Shown piece by piece: positions 7,282 to 14,983 of a DNA stretch of 36,207 nucleotides (positions are counted from its first letter, which is position 1; every line of letters starts with the position of its first letter). Source of the DNA: DATFPK01 sp035264885 (GTDB taxonomy: Bacteria > Actinomycetota > Thermoleophilia > Solirubrobacterales > 70-9); NCBI GenBank assembly GCA_035264885.1, contig DATFPK010000134.1, positions 1 to 36,207 of the forward strand, read 5' to 3'. The notes beneath the pieces are model-generated. The model was given only the letters and a program-made list of their open reading frames with translations, had not been told where the DNA came from and ran no database searches. The position numbers and the translations under genes are program-made.

Positions 7282-7899
7282 ATGCGCCCGAAGAACCAGG
7301 CCGGCCGCCGCAGCCAGCTCATCGACGCCGCCCGCGAGGTCCTGCTCCGGCGCGGCGCGGTGGGGCTGCGGGTCAAGGACGTCGCCGACCGGGCCGGGAT
7401 GGCGCCGAGCTCGGTCCTCTACTACTACCCCGACATGGGCGGCCTCCTGCTCGAGGTGGCCCGGAGCGCCATGGACCGCTACACCAGCGAGCGCGCCGAC
7501 GCCGTGCGAGCGGTCGAGGGCGCGCCGGAGAAGCTGCGCCTGGCGATCAGCCTGGGGGTGCCCACCGGGCCCGGCGACGAGGAGAGCCGGCTGCTCTACG
7601 AGATCGACGCGCTGACCGGGACAAGCCCCGCCTTCAAGGTGCTGAGCACGGCCTTCTTCGACCGCCAGGTGCACCTGTACGAGTCGGTGGTCGACATGGG
7701 CGCGACGGCGGGCGAGCTCGAGCCCGACGCCGCGGCGGAGACGATCGCCCGGGGGCTGGTCGCGATGGAGGACGGCCTCGGCCTCCAGGTCGTGATCGGG
7801 CACGGCGGCGTCGACCGCGAGGCGGCCGAGCGCATCCTGCTGGCCTACGCCGGCCGGATGACCGGCGTCGACCTCTCGGCGGTGCCGGCCGAGCGCTAG
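7282..7899 (+). CDS. TetR/AcrR family repressor (BetI-like)
   Basis: 205 aa. The N-terminal helix-turn-helix covers residues ~10-55 (RSQLIDAAREVLLRRG, VKDVADRAGMAPSSVLYYYPD), and an alpha-helical ligand domain follows. It is divergent from the potD-amidase operon with an 100-bp intergenic region that holds a perfect 25-bp palindrome over the potD -10. It therefore probably represses potD and the amidase, with a polyamine or amide as the inducer (inference). The start is fixed by a TATCCT -10 box 6 nt upstream. Its TAG overlaps the TAG of the convergent small gene within a shared CTAG. Confidence 0.9.
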   Translation: MRPKNQAGRRSQLIDAAREVLLRRGAVGLRVKDVADRAGMAPSSVLYYYPDMGGLLLEVARSAMDRYTSERADAVRAVEGAPEKLRLAISLGVPTGPGDEESRLLYEIDALTGTSPAFKVLSTAFFDRQVHLYESVVDMGATAGELEPDAAAETIARGLVAMEDGLGLQVVIGHGGVDREAAERILLAYAGRMTGVDLSAVPAER

Positions 7900-8048
7900 G
7901 AGGCGGCGCCCTCCTCGCCGGCGTCGTCGCCGGCGAACTCCTCCTCGGCCTCCTCGCTGGGGGGCGGCGTGCCGCCGGGGGCCGGCGTGGCGTTCTCGTC
8001 GGCGAAGGTCTCCTCCTGCTGGGGCGGGTCCTCCTGGCGCTCTTCCAT
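7896..8048 (-). CDS. Small acidic, Pro/Glu-rich protein of unknown function
   Basis: 50 aa: MEERQEDPPQQEETFADE followed by a Pro/Gly stretch and an EEAEEEFAGDDAGEE tail. The start is well supported by GGAGGAG 6 nt upstream of the ATG at 8048. A longer frame on this strand runs to 8636 but covers the opposite-strand Cys-motif gene and has no ribosome site. No domain, cysteine or membrane segment; predicted disordered. It converges on tetR with overlapping stop codons (CTAG 7896-7899) and is divergent from the Cys-motif gene. Unknown function. Confidence 0.55.
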   Translation of the reverse strand: MEERQEDPPQQEETFADENATPAPGGTPPPSEEAEEEFAGDDAGEEGAAS

Positions 8049-8129
8049 CTCTGCTCCTCCGGTCGGGTCTCGGCGCCCGGCTACCCCCGCGGCGGCATCC
8101 GAACCGGGCGCCCCGGGTACGGGGTCGTG

Positions 8130-8621
8130 GTGCCGTACTTCCGACGCTACGACGCCGACGAGGACCCGCAGGAGCTGCTGCGGCCGGAGAACCAGCGCTC
8201 GACGCCGTGGGGAGACTCCGGCGAGGGGCCGTGCGACAAGTGCGAGGGGCGGGGCCGGGTGAGATACGAGTGCAAGTCCTGCCTCGAGGCGGGCGCCGAT
8301 ACGGAGTGCCCGGCCTGCGCCGGCCGGGTCCGGTTCGAGGACGTCTGCCCGGCCTGCGAGGGCGACGGCATGATCGACCGAACGACGCGCGACGGCGTCA
8401 GCGTCTTCCCCAGCCTGATCGGCCTCCTGCGCTACCTGATCGAGCGCGACACCAACCTCTCCGGCGTGGTGATCCTCGAGCTCGAGGGCGAGCTCACCGG
8501 CGACCGCGACCTCGACGCCGACGCCGGCGCCCTGCTGGTCCGGCCGACCCGGATCCTCGCCCGCCACCCGATCGATCAGGAGATGGTCGGCAACCTCCGC
8601 CGCCGCGTGGGCGGCGGTTAG
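8130..8621 (+). CDS. Protein with DnaJ-type CXXC zinc-finger region
   Basis: 163 aa from the GTG at 8130; the GTG at 8127 is equally possible. Four Cys pairs occur between residues ~33 and 80: CDKCEGRGRV, CKSC, CPACAGRV and CPACEGDGMI. Spacing and Gly content resemble the CXXCXGXG zinc-binding region of DnaJ. No J-domain and no DnaJ C-terminal domain are present. The C-terminal ~85 residues (SVFPSLIGLLRYLIERD, VVILELEGELTGDRDLDADAGALLVRP in pieces) look folded but unfamiliar. A small zinc protein binding unfolded protein or nucleic acid is possible; function unknown. A weak TACGGG box ends 6 nt before 8130. Confidence 0.72.
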   Translation: MPYFRRYDADEDPQELLRPENQRSTPWGDSGEGPCDKCEGRGRVRYECKSCLEAGADTECPACAGRVRFEDVCPACEGDGMIDRTTRDGVSVFPSLIGLLRYLIERDTNLSGVVILELEGELTGDRDLDADAGALLVRPTRILARHPIDQEMVGNLRRRVGGG

Positions 8622-8648
8622 GCGGCGCGACGCCAAAGCGGGTGACGG

Positions 8649-11204
8649 CTACTCGTACTGGAGCGCCTGGAGGACGTTCAGCCGCGAGGCACGGCGGGCG
8701 GGCGCGATCGCGGCGACGACGCCGGCGATCCCCGCCAGGACCATCAGCACAACCAGGGTCCCGAGCGGATAGGTCAGCGTGAAGCCCTCGTCCTCGAGCG
8801 GCCGCGAGACCAGCGCCGCGAAGACCACTCCCAGCACGAGGCCGAGGACGGCGCCGATCAGGGCCGTGATCACCGCCTCGTAGCGGACCATCTGGCGGAC
8901 CTGGCGGCGCGACATTCCGATCGCCCGCAGCATCCCCAGCTCCCGCGTCCGCTCGTGGATCGACAGCGCCAGCGTGTTGGCGATGCCGAACAGGGACACG
9001 ATCACCGCCAGCGAGAGCAGCGCGTAGATCAGGTTGAGGAGCTGGTTGATCTGCTTCTCCGCCGTCTCCTTGACCTGCTGCTGGTTGAGGACCTCGGTCG
9101 TCGGGAAGTCGCGCGTCGCGATCCCCTCGAGCCGCTGCTGCACCGTGTCCTCGTCGGCCCCGGGGTCGAGCTTCACGTAGTCGTAGGTGTCGTCCCGGGT
9201 CCCGAACTCCCTCGCCATCGCCCGCTGGGTGACGATGCCGGCGCCGATCAGGTCGGCGTTGTCCTCGACCGTCCCCGCCACCTCGAACGAGGGCCGTCGG
9301 CCGATCTGGGTCAGCAGCCGGATCCGATCCCCGACCTCGGTCCCGAACGAGTCCGCGTAGCCCTTGTCGATGACGATCTGGTCGTCGCGCAGCTCCCGCA
9401 GCGTCTCCGGCCCCCCCTCCTCCCAGTCGAGGCTAAGGAGGTCGTTGGCACTCCGCGGGTCGAGGCCCGAGATCCGCGGCTTGCCGGAGTTGGTCAGGTC
9501 CTCGGCCTGGCTGATCCGCTGCGAGGAGACGATGGCGACCCCCTTGACCCCACGCGCGACCCGAGCGGCCTCGGCCGGGATCGGCGAGAACCCGTCGGTG
9601 TTCTGGATCGTCAGCTCGCCCTGGAAGTTCCGGTCGACGGCCGAGGCGATCGCGCCCTTGAAGCCGGCGGCGAAGACGGCGACGAAGGTGACCAGCGCCA
9701 GGCCGATCATCAGCGCCGCCGCCGTCGCCGCGGTCCGGCCCGGCTTGCGCTGCGTGTTCTCGCGGGCGAGCCGCCCGGTCAGGCCGCGGAGCCGCTGGAG
9801 CGGCGCGCCCGACAGCGAAGCGAGCGGCTTGACCAACCGCGGGCTGAAGACCGCGACGCCGAGCAGGACGAGGGCGGCGCCGCCGCCCATCAGCCCGGCG
9901 GCCTGGCTCGAGCTCTCGATGTCCGCGAACAGGCCGACCAGCAGCATCGCCACTCCGGCGGCGATGACCAGCACCGCCAGGGCGCTGTAGAGGGCGGTGC
10001 GGCCGCGGCTGCGGACCGGCTCGATCTCCCGCAGCGCCGCCATCGGCGGCACCCGGGTCGAGCGCACGGCCGGCGCCAGCGAGGAGAACAGGGTCACGAG
10101 GACCCCGATCAGGAGCGAAACGACGATCGTCCTCGTCGCGACCACCTCGCTGGTGGTCGGGAGGTCGGCGCCGATCGACTCGAACAGCGCGTTGATCCCC
10201 TTCGAGAAGGCGAGCCCGCCGGCGAGGCCGGTGACCGCTCCGACCAGGCCGATCAGCAGCGACTCGGTCACCACCGACCCGAGGATCTGGCGCCGCGAGG
10301 CACCGAGCGTCCGCAGCATCCCGAACTCCCGGACCCGTTGGGCGACCGTGATCGAGAACGTGTTGAAGATCAGGAACGCGCCGACGAACAGCGACACCCC
10401 GGCGAAGACGAGCAGCGCGACCCGCAGGAACTTGAGGTCGTCGCGGATCTCGGCGGATTGTCGGGCGGCGTTCTCGTCGCCGGTCTCGACCCGGAGGTTG
10501 CCCGGCACGACGGCGGCGATCCGGCGCTGGAGCGCGATCGGCGTCACGCTTTCCTCGCCGGCGACGTAGATCCGGTCGAGCCGGCCCTCGTTCCCCGTCA
10601 CCTTCTGCGCCTCCGGCAGGATCAGGGTGGCGACGCTGGCGCCCCCGAACGAGGCGTCGCCGAGCTTGGTCAGGCCGACCAGCTCATAGGACTTGGCACG
10701 GCGCTCGCCGCTGACGACGATCCGGTCGCCGACCCCCACGCCCGCCTCGTCGGCGGCCGAGCCGTCGAGCGCCGCCTCCGACGGGGCCTCCGGCGCGCGC
10801 CCCTCCGGATAGGTCAGCGGGTTGAGCTCACCCGGGACCGCCGAGGAGACGAACTTGGGCGCGAACTGGGAGCCGATCCGCTCGCGCTCCTCGTCGAAGA
10901 TGCCACCGGGCGTGAAGATGCCGCCGGCGGCGGCGCGCACGCCGCGTACCTTCTTCACCCGCGGCAGGACAGCCTGGGGAAGAGTCGGCGTCACGTTCGT
11001 GTCCTGGCGGACCTCCTCCTTCGCCGAGATCACGACGTCGGTCCCCTTCAGCGAGCTCTCGAAGATGTCGTCGAAGGCGGCGTTGATCGTGTCGGTGAGG
11101 ATGTAGGTGCCGGCGACCAGGGCGACGCCGATGAAGACCGCGAGGGTCGTCGTCAGGGCCCGGACGCGGCGGGCCCAGAGGCTCTTGAGCGCCAGGCTCG
11201 TCAC
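8649..11204 (-). CDS. ABC transporter permease, MacB/FtsX type
   Basis: 851 aa from the GTG at 11204. It has two FtsX-like cores plus two large extracytoplasmic domains. The N-terminal TM (LTTTLAVFIGVALVAGTYIL) is followed by a periplasmic-type domain (~45-260), then a TM bundle with the characteristic VREFGMLRTLGASRRQI. Central TM segments and a second unit (TAATAAALMIGLALVTF, extracellular domain, TRELGMLRAIGMSRRQV) end in IAPARRASRLNVLQALQYE. These permeases couple ATP hydrolysis to mechanotransmission or export of lipoproteins, peptides or lipids. The ATPase gene lies 7 bp upstream in the same operon. There is no MacA or TolC partner, as expected for an organism without a typical outer membrane. 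Substrate unknown. Confidence 0.92.
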   Translation of the reverse strand: MTSLALKSLWARRVRALTTTLAVFIGVALVAGTYILTDTINAAFDDIFESSLKGTDVVISAKEEVRQDTNVTPTLPQAVLPRVKKVRGVRAAAGGIFTPGGIFDEERERIGSQFAPKFVSSAVPGELNPLTYPEGRAPEAPSEAALDGSAADEAGVGVGDRIVVSGERRAKSYELVGLTKLGDASFGGASVATLILPEAQKVTGNEGRLDRIYVAGEESVTPIALQRRIAAVVPGNLRVETGDENAARQSAEIRDDLKFLRVALLVFAGVSLFVGAFLIFNTFSITVAQRVREFGMLRTLGASRRQILGSVVTESLLIGLVGAVTGLAGGLAFSKGINALFESIGADLPTTSEVVATRTIVVSLLIGVLVTLFSSLAPAVRSTRVPPMAALREIEPVRSRGRTALYSALAVLVIAAGVAMLLVGLFADIESSSQAAGLMGGGAALVLLGVAVFSPRLVKPLASLSGAPLQRLRGLTGRLARENTQRKPGRTAATAAALMIGLALVTFVAVFAAGFKGAIASAVDRNFQGELTIQNTDGFSPIPAEAARVARGVKGVAIVSSQRISQAEDLTNSGKPRISGLDPRSANDLLSLDWEEGGPETLRELRDDQIVIDKGYADSFGTEVGDRIRLLTQIGRRPSFEVAGTVEDNADLIGAGIVTQRAMAREFGTRDDTYDYVKLDPGADEDTVQQRLEGIATRDFPTTEVLNQQQVKETAEKQINQLLNLIYALLSLAVIVSLFGIANTLALSIHERTRELGMLRAIGMSRRQVRQMVRYEAVITALIGAVLGLVLGVVFAALVSRPLEDEGFTLTYPLGTLVVLMVLAGIAGVVAAIAPARRASRLNVLQALQYE

Positions 11205-11211
11205 CGCGGCG

Positions 11212-11979
11212 TCAGGCGAGCCGCTTCATCAGCTCGATCACGTCCTCGGCGGAGCCGGGGCCGGCGTCGTGCACCACCCGCCCGTCGCGCAGCGCGACCA
11301 GCCGGTCGCCGTGGGCCGCGGCCTCGGGGTCGTGGGTCACCATGATCACCGTCTGCCCGAACTCGTCGACGGCGCGCCGCAGCAGGGTGAGGACGTCGGC
11401 GCTCGACTTCGAGTCGAGGTTGCCGGTGGGCTCGTCGGCGAAGACGACCGCGGGCCGGGAGACGAGCGCCCGGGCGACGGCCACCCGCTGCTGCTGCCCG
11501 CCCGAGAGCTCGGCCGGCCGGTGCGTGCGGCGGTCATCGAGGGCGACCGTGGAGATGAGGCGGTCGAGCCACTCGGGGTCGGGGTCCGCGCCGGCGATCG
11601 AGAGCGGCAGGAGGATGTTCTCCTCGGCCGTCAGCACCGGGATCAGGTTGAAGAACTGGAAGACGAAGCCGAGCTTGTCGCGGCGCAGCTTGGTCAGGTC
11701 CCCGTCGTCGAGGTCGCTGATCTCGACGCCGTCGAGCTCGACGCTGCCCGACGTCGGCCGGTCGAGCCCGGCCAGGATGTGCATCAGGGTCGACTTCCCC
11801 GAGCCCGAGGGCCCCATGATCGCCGTGAAGCGCCCGCGCTCGAAGTCGACCGTGACGTCGACGAGCGCGTCGACCGCCGCGTCGCCCTCGCCGAAGCGCC
11901 GGTGGAGGCTTTGGGCGGCGACGATCGGAGTGTCCGCGGCGACGGCCGCCGCGCCGGCGGCGCCTGCTCCTTCCTCCAT
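11212..11979 (-). CDS. ABC transporter ATP-binding protein (MacB/LolD type)
   Basis: 255 aa from the ATG at 11979, chosen because GAGGAGGG lies about 6 nt upstream; a frame extension to 12033 lacks a ribosome site. Walker A is GPSGSGKST, the Q-loop FVFQFFNLIPVLTAEEN, the signature LSGGQQQRVAVARAL, Walker B VVFADEPTGNLDS and the H-loop VTHD. The EPTGNLDS form is typical of the LolD/MacB/FtsE group that partners FtsX-type permeases. It is the first gene of the operon with the 851-aa permease 7 bp downstream. It powers export or mechanotransmission; substrate unknown. The first ~20 residues are an Ala/Gly-rich extension. Confidence 0.94.
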   Translation of the reverse strand: MEEGAGAAGAAAVAADTPIVAAQSLHRRFGEGDAAVDALVDVTVDFERGRFTAIMGPSGSGKSTLMHILAGLDRPTSGSVELDGVEISDLDDGDLTKLRRDKLGFVFQFFNLIPVLTAEENILLPLSIAGADPDPEWLDRLISTVALDDRRTHRPAELSGGQQQRVAVARALVSRPAVVFADEPTGNLDSKSSADVLTLLRRAVDEFGQTVIMVTHDPEAAAHGDRLVALRDGRVVHDAGPGSAEDVIELMKRLA

Positions 11980-12061
11980 CGATTGCCCTCCTCGGACGCT
12001 GGGAACCCGCACGATGCGGAGACAGCGGACCACGGTACCGGGTCCCGTCGGGGCGCCGGTC

Positions 12062-12067
12062 TACGCT
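12062..12067 (+). promoter_or_regulatory. -10 box TACGCT, 6 nt before the RecD2 ATG
   Basis: TACGCT, then CGGCCG, then the ATG at 12074. This leaderless geometry decides the start, because the open frame extends some 730 bp further upstream over the ABC ATPase on the other strand. Confidence 0.6.
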
Positions 12068-12073
12068 CGGCCG

Positions 12074-14218
12074 ATGCCTCCGGCGACCGCATCATCCGCC
12101 CTCTTCGAGGACGCGAATCCCCTCCCGGGCGCCGCCTGGACCGGCGAGGTCGAAGTGCTGCGCCAGGTCTTCCGCTCCGAGGAGGACGGCTACGCGGTCC
12201 TGGCGGTGCGCGACGCCTCCGGTGACGACTTCGCCGTGATCGGTCCCGTGGGCCACCTGAGCGCCGGCGACCGGGCCGAGGTCAGCGGCGTCTGGCAGGA
12301 GCACGCGCGCTACGGGGCCCAGCTCCGGGCGACCGGCGCCCTGCCGCTCGACCCCGCCGACCGGGAGGGCCTGATCGCCTACCTGACGAGCCTGCGCTAC
12401 ATCGGGCCCGCGCGGGCCGAGGCGCTGCTCGACCGCCACGGCGACGGCGTCCTCGCGACGATCGCCGGCGACCCGGCCGGCGTCTTCGGGGCTCTGCGGG
12501 GGCTGAGCGCCCGGCAGGCTGCGGCGGCGGCCGAGAGCTGGCACTCGAGCCGCGCCGTCCGCGACCTCCACGTCCAGCTCGCGCCGCACGGGCTGGCCCA
12601 CCTGGCGGCGCCGATCCACGCCCGGTTCGGCGCCGACGCGATGCGGGTCCTGCACGAGGACCCCTACGCGCTGACCGCGGTAGACGGGGTCGGCTTCGCC
12701 CGGGCCGACACGATCGCCCTCGCCGGCGACGTGCCCCGCGAGTCCGACCGCCGCGCCCAGGCGGCTGCCGTCTTCGCCCTCGCCGAGGCCGAGCGCGCCG
12801 GGCACACGCACCTTCCCGCGACGCTCCTGGCGCGGCGCGCCTCCGACCTGCTCGGGCTCGACCCCGACCCGGCGGTGCTGCTGGAGGCACCGGACCTGGT
12901 GGTCGAGGAGGAGCGGGTCTACCGCGCCCCCACCCACGCCCGCGAGCTCTGGGTGGCGGAGACGCTGGCGGCCAGGGCGGGGGCGCCGCGCCACCTTGCG
13001 CACGAGCCCGGCGAGGAACCGCGCGACGGGCTGACCGACGAGCAGTGGGCGGCGGTGCGCGGCGCCTTCGCCGCCCGGATGTCGGTGGTGACCGGCGGGC
13101 CCGGGGTCGGCAAGACGGTCTGCATCAAGACGATCGTCGCCGAGGCCCGGGACGCCGGGATCTCGGTGGCGCTGGCGGCGCCGACCGGGCGGGCGGCACG
13201 GCGGATGGAGGAGGCGACCGGGAACGCCGCGGCGACGATCCACCGCCTGCTCGAGTGGATGCCCGGGCGGGAGCCGAAGCACCGGCCGGGCCACCCGCTG
13301 GCCGCCGACCTGGTCGTCGTCGACGAGGCGTCGATGATCAACCTGCGCCTGGCCGAGGTCCTGCTCGGCGGCCTCGCCGAGACCACCCACGTCGTCTTCG
13401 TCGGCGACGCCGACCAGCTACCGCCGGTCGGGGCCGGCAAGCCCTTCGCCGACCTGATCGAGGCCGGGATCGCCCCGGTGGTCCGCCTCACCCAGATCTT
13501 CCGGCAGGCGGCGCGGTCGATGATCACGACCGCGGCGCACGCGGTGAACCGCGGGCGGCCGCCGGCGCTCGAGCCGGAGCCCGGGCAGGACCACGACTTC
13601 CACTTCCTCGACCGGACCACACCTGAGCGGGCGCTCGATGCGGTGGTCGAGCTGGTCGCCGAGCGGGTCGGCGGGGGCCTGGGATTGGACCCCGTCCGCG
13701 ACGCCCAGGTGCTGGCGCCGATGTACCGGACGCCGGTCGGCATCGACGCCCTGAACGAGCGTCTCCAGGCGCGGCTCAACCCGCGCGGGCGACCGGCGCT
13801 GAACGACCGCTTCCGGGTCGGCGACCGGCTGATCCAGACCCGCAATTCCCACGAGCTCGGCCTGATGAACGGCTCGATCTGCTTCCTCGTCGACGACGAC
13901 CCCGACGACGGCGCGGTGGTGCTGGAGACCGACGAGGGCGGCACGGTCGTCGTCCCCTACGACGACGCCGCCGACCTCCGCCTCGCCTACGCGATCTCGG
14001 TCCACAAGTCCCAGGGCTGCGAGGTGCCGGTGGTGGTCTTCGTCTGCCACCGCTCCCACTCGCGGATGCTCACGCGGCCGCTGGTCTACACCGCGATCAC
14101 CCGCGCCAAGCAGGCCTGCGTCCTCGTCGGCGACCGCGCGGTCCTGGCGGCCGCGGTCCGCCGCGACGAGGGCAGCGGCCGCCACTCCTCGCTGGCCGCG
14201 CGGCTGGCCGCCGCCTAG
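12074..14218 (+). CDS. recD2: RecD2-type ATP-dependent DNA helicase (RecBC-independent)
   Basis: 714 aa, the usual RecD2 length. The N-terminal OB-like region (GEVEVLRQVFRSEEDGYAVL) and helix-hairpin-helix segments (YIGPARAEALLDRHG, VDGVGFARADTIA) are the RecD2-specific extension missing from E. coli RecD. Motor domain 1 has Walker A GGPGVGKT (~340-347), an APTGRAA motif, Walker B VVVDEASM (~414-421), FVGDADQLPPVGAGKPF and LTQIFRQAA. Motor domain 2 ends with SVHKSQG (~642) and YTAITRAK. It is an SF1B 5'-3' helicase acting in DNA repair or fork processing. It is divergent from the ABC operon and appears to be a single-gene transcript. Confidence 0.95.
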   Translation: MPPATASSALFEDANPLPGAAWTGEVEVLRQVFRSEEDGYAVLAVRDASGDDFAVIGPVGHLSAGDRAEVSGVWQEHARYGAQLRATGALPLDPADREGLIAYLTSLRYIGPARAEALLDRHGDGVLATIAGDPAGVFGALRGLSARQAAAAAESWHSSRAVRDLHVQLAPHGLAHLAAPIHARFGADAMRVLHEDPYALTAVDGVGFARADTIALAGDVPRESDRRAQAAAVFALAEAERAGHTHLPATLLARRASDLLGLDPDPAVLLEAPDLVVEEERVYRAPTHARELWVAETLAARAGAPRHLAHEPGEEPRDGLTDEQWAAVRGAFAARMSVVTGGPGVGKTVCIKTIVAEARDAGISVALAAPTGRAARRMEEATGNAAATIHRLLEWMPGREPKHRPGHPLAADLVVVDEASMINLRLAEVLLGGLAETTHVVFVGDADQLPPVGAGKPFADLIEAGIAPVVRLTQIFRQAARSMITTAAHAVNRGRPPALEPEPGQDHDFHFLDRTTPERALDAVVELVAERVGGGLGLDPVRDAQVLAPMYRTPVGIDALNERLQARLNPRGRPALNDRFRVGDRLIQTRNSHELGLMNGSICFLVDDDPDDGAVVLETDEGGTVVVPYDDAADLRLAYAISVHKSQGCEVPVVVFVCHRSHSRMLTRPLVYTAITRAKQACVLVGDRAVLAAAVRRDEGSGRHSSLAARLAAA

Positions 14219-14245
14219 CGGCTGACCGCGCGCCTAGCGGCTGAC
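14212..14245. repeat. 15-bp direct repeat with 19-bp period across the recD2 stop
   Basis: CGCCTAGCGGCTGAC occurs at 14212-14226 and again at 14231-14245. The first copy holds the TAG stop of recD2, the second holds the stop (CTA on this strand) of the convergent tetR. It looks like a small local duplication. Confidence 0.7.
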
Positions 14246-14887
14246 GGTCGCCAGGGCGCTGCGGACGCAGCTCTCGACGACCTGCTCGGGTGCCACCCGG
14301 AAGAGGGCCGGCACCTCCGGCGCGGCGCGGCGCACGCCCACCCGAATCCGGACCAGGTGCATCGCGCCGGTCATCTGGGTCCAGAGCAGGTTCGCCATGT
14401 AGTCGGGATCCTCGACCGCGAAGTCGCCGGACTCCGCGCCGCGGCGGAGCACGTCGGAGAAGGGCCCGAGGCAACTCGCCATGCCCTGTCCGAGCCTGAG
14501 GAAAACCGACTCGGAGACCACGTCGCGAAGCTCGCGGGCCGACCGGCGCATCAGCGCCATCTGGCAGTCGAGGTAGGCGGGGTAGCGCTGGCAGTAGCCG
14601 GCGAAGGCCTCGACGCAGCGGGCGAGCTGCTCCTCGGGGCCGCCCGGCTCGGCGACCGCGGTCTCGAGCAGGCCGGCGAGCTCGTCCAGGTACTCGGTGA
14701 TCGTCAGGACGAACAGCTCCTCCTTGGAGGAGAACTGGCGGTAGATCAGCCCCCGCGCGATCCCCGCCGAGCGGGCGATCTCCTCGATCGGCGCCTCCCC
14801 CATCCCGCGCTCGTCGAAAAGCGCTCGGGTCACGGCGACCAGCTCTCGCTCCCGGGACTGCCTCGACGCCTGGGCGGGTTGGGGCAC
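14234..14887 (-). CDS. TetR family repressor next to the desaturase operon
   Basis: 217 aa from the GTG at 14887, with AGGAGG about 6 nt upstream. The HTH occupies residues ~12-60 (ELVAVTRALFDERGMGEAPIE in pieces; IARSAGIARGLIYRQFSSKEELF). The C-terminal ligand domain is helical with a hydrophobic pocket region. The 96-bp intergenic region to the divergent oxidoreductase-desaturase operon has an inverted repeat, CTGAGAAC-N15-GTTCTCAG. By analogy with DesT of Pseudomonas, which senses acyl-CoA and controls a desaturase-oxidoreductase pair, it is a good candidate for a lipid-responsive repressor. That role is inferred from position. The stop lies in a 15-bp duplication shared with recD2. Confidence 0.88.
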   Translation of the reverse strand: MPQPAQASRQSRERELVAVTRALFDERGMGEAPIEEIARSAGIARGLIYRQFSSKEELFVLTITEYLDELAGLLETAVAEPGGPEEQLARCVEAFAGYCQRYPAYLDCQMALMRRSARELRDVVSESVFLRLGQGMASCLGPFSDVLRRGAESGDFAVEDPDYMANLLWTQMTGAMHLVRIRVGVRRAAPEVPALFRVAPEQVVESCVRSALATVSR

Positions 14888-14913
14888 GGCTTCCTCCTAC
14901 CCGCTTCCCGGTT

Positions 14914-14944
14914 CTGAGAACCAATGTTTGACAGACGTTCTCAG
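14914..14944. promoter_or_regulatory. Inverted repeat CTGAGAAC-N15-GTTCTCAG, candidate TetR operator
   Basis: Arms at 14914-14921 and 14937-14944 are perfect over 8 bp. The left arm is also half of a compact palindrome, GGTTCT-G-AGAACC (14910-14922). It lies between the divergent tetR and oxidoreductase genes. Confidence 0.65.
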
Positions 14945-14983
14945 CGGGCACCCACCGGGAGATGAATAGGGAAGCCCGGAACC

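Noticed and set aside
5973..8621. Single 882-codon + strand frame
   Set aside because: It runs antisense to potD and out of frame through tetR; only its last ~164 codons (the Cys-motif protein) look like a gene.
8955..11345. Very long open frame on the + strand opposite the ABC permease (796 codons)
   Set aside because: It is a GC-bias mirror of a clear FtsX-type permease: composition is Asp/Arg/Gly/Glu-rich with no domain, and no ribosome site or promoter.
14928..14933. Perfect TTGACA as a -35 box for the oxidoreductase-desaturase operon
   Set aside because: No -10-like hexamer lies 16-18 bp downstream (CCCACC there); the sequence is better explained as the spacer of the operator repeat.
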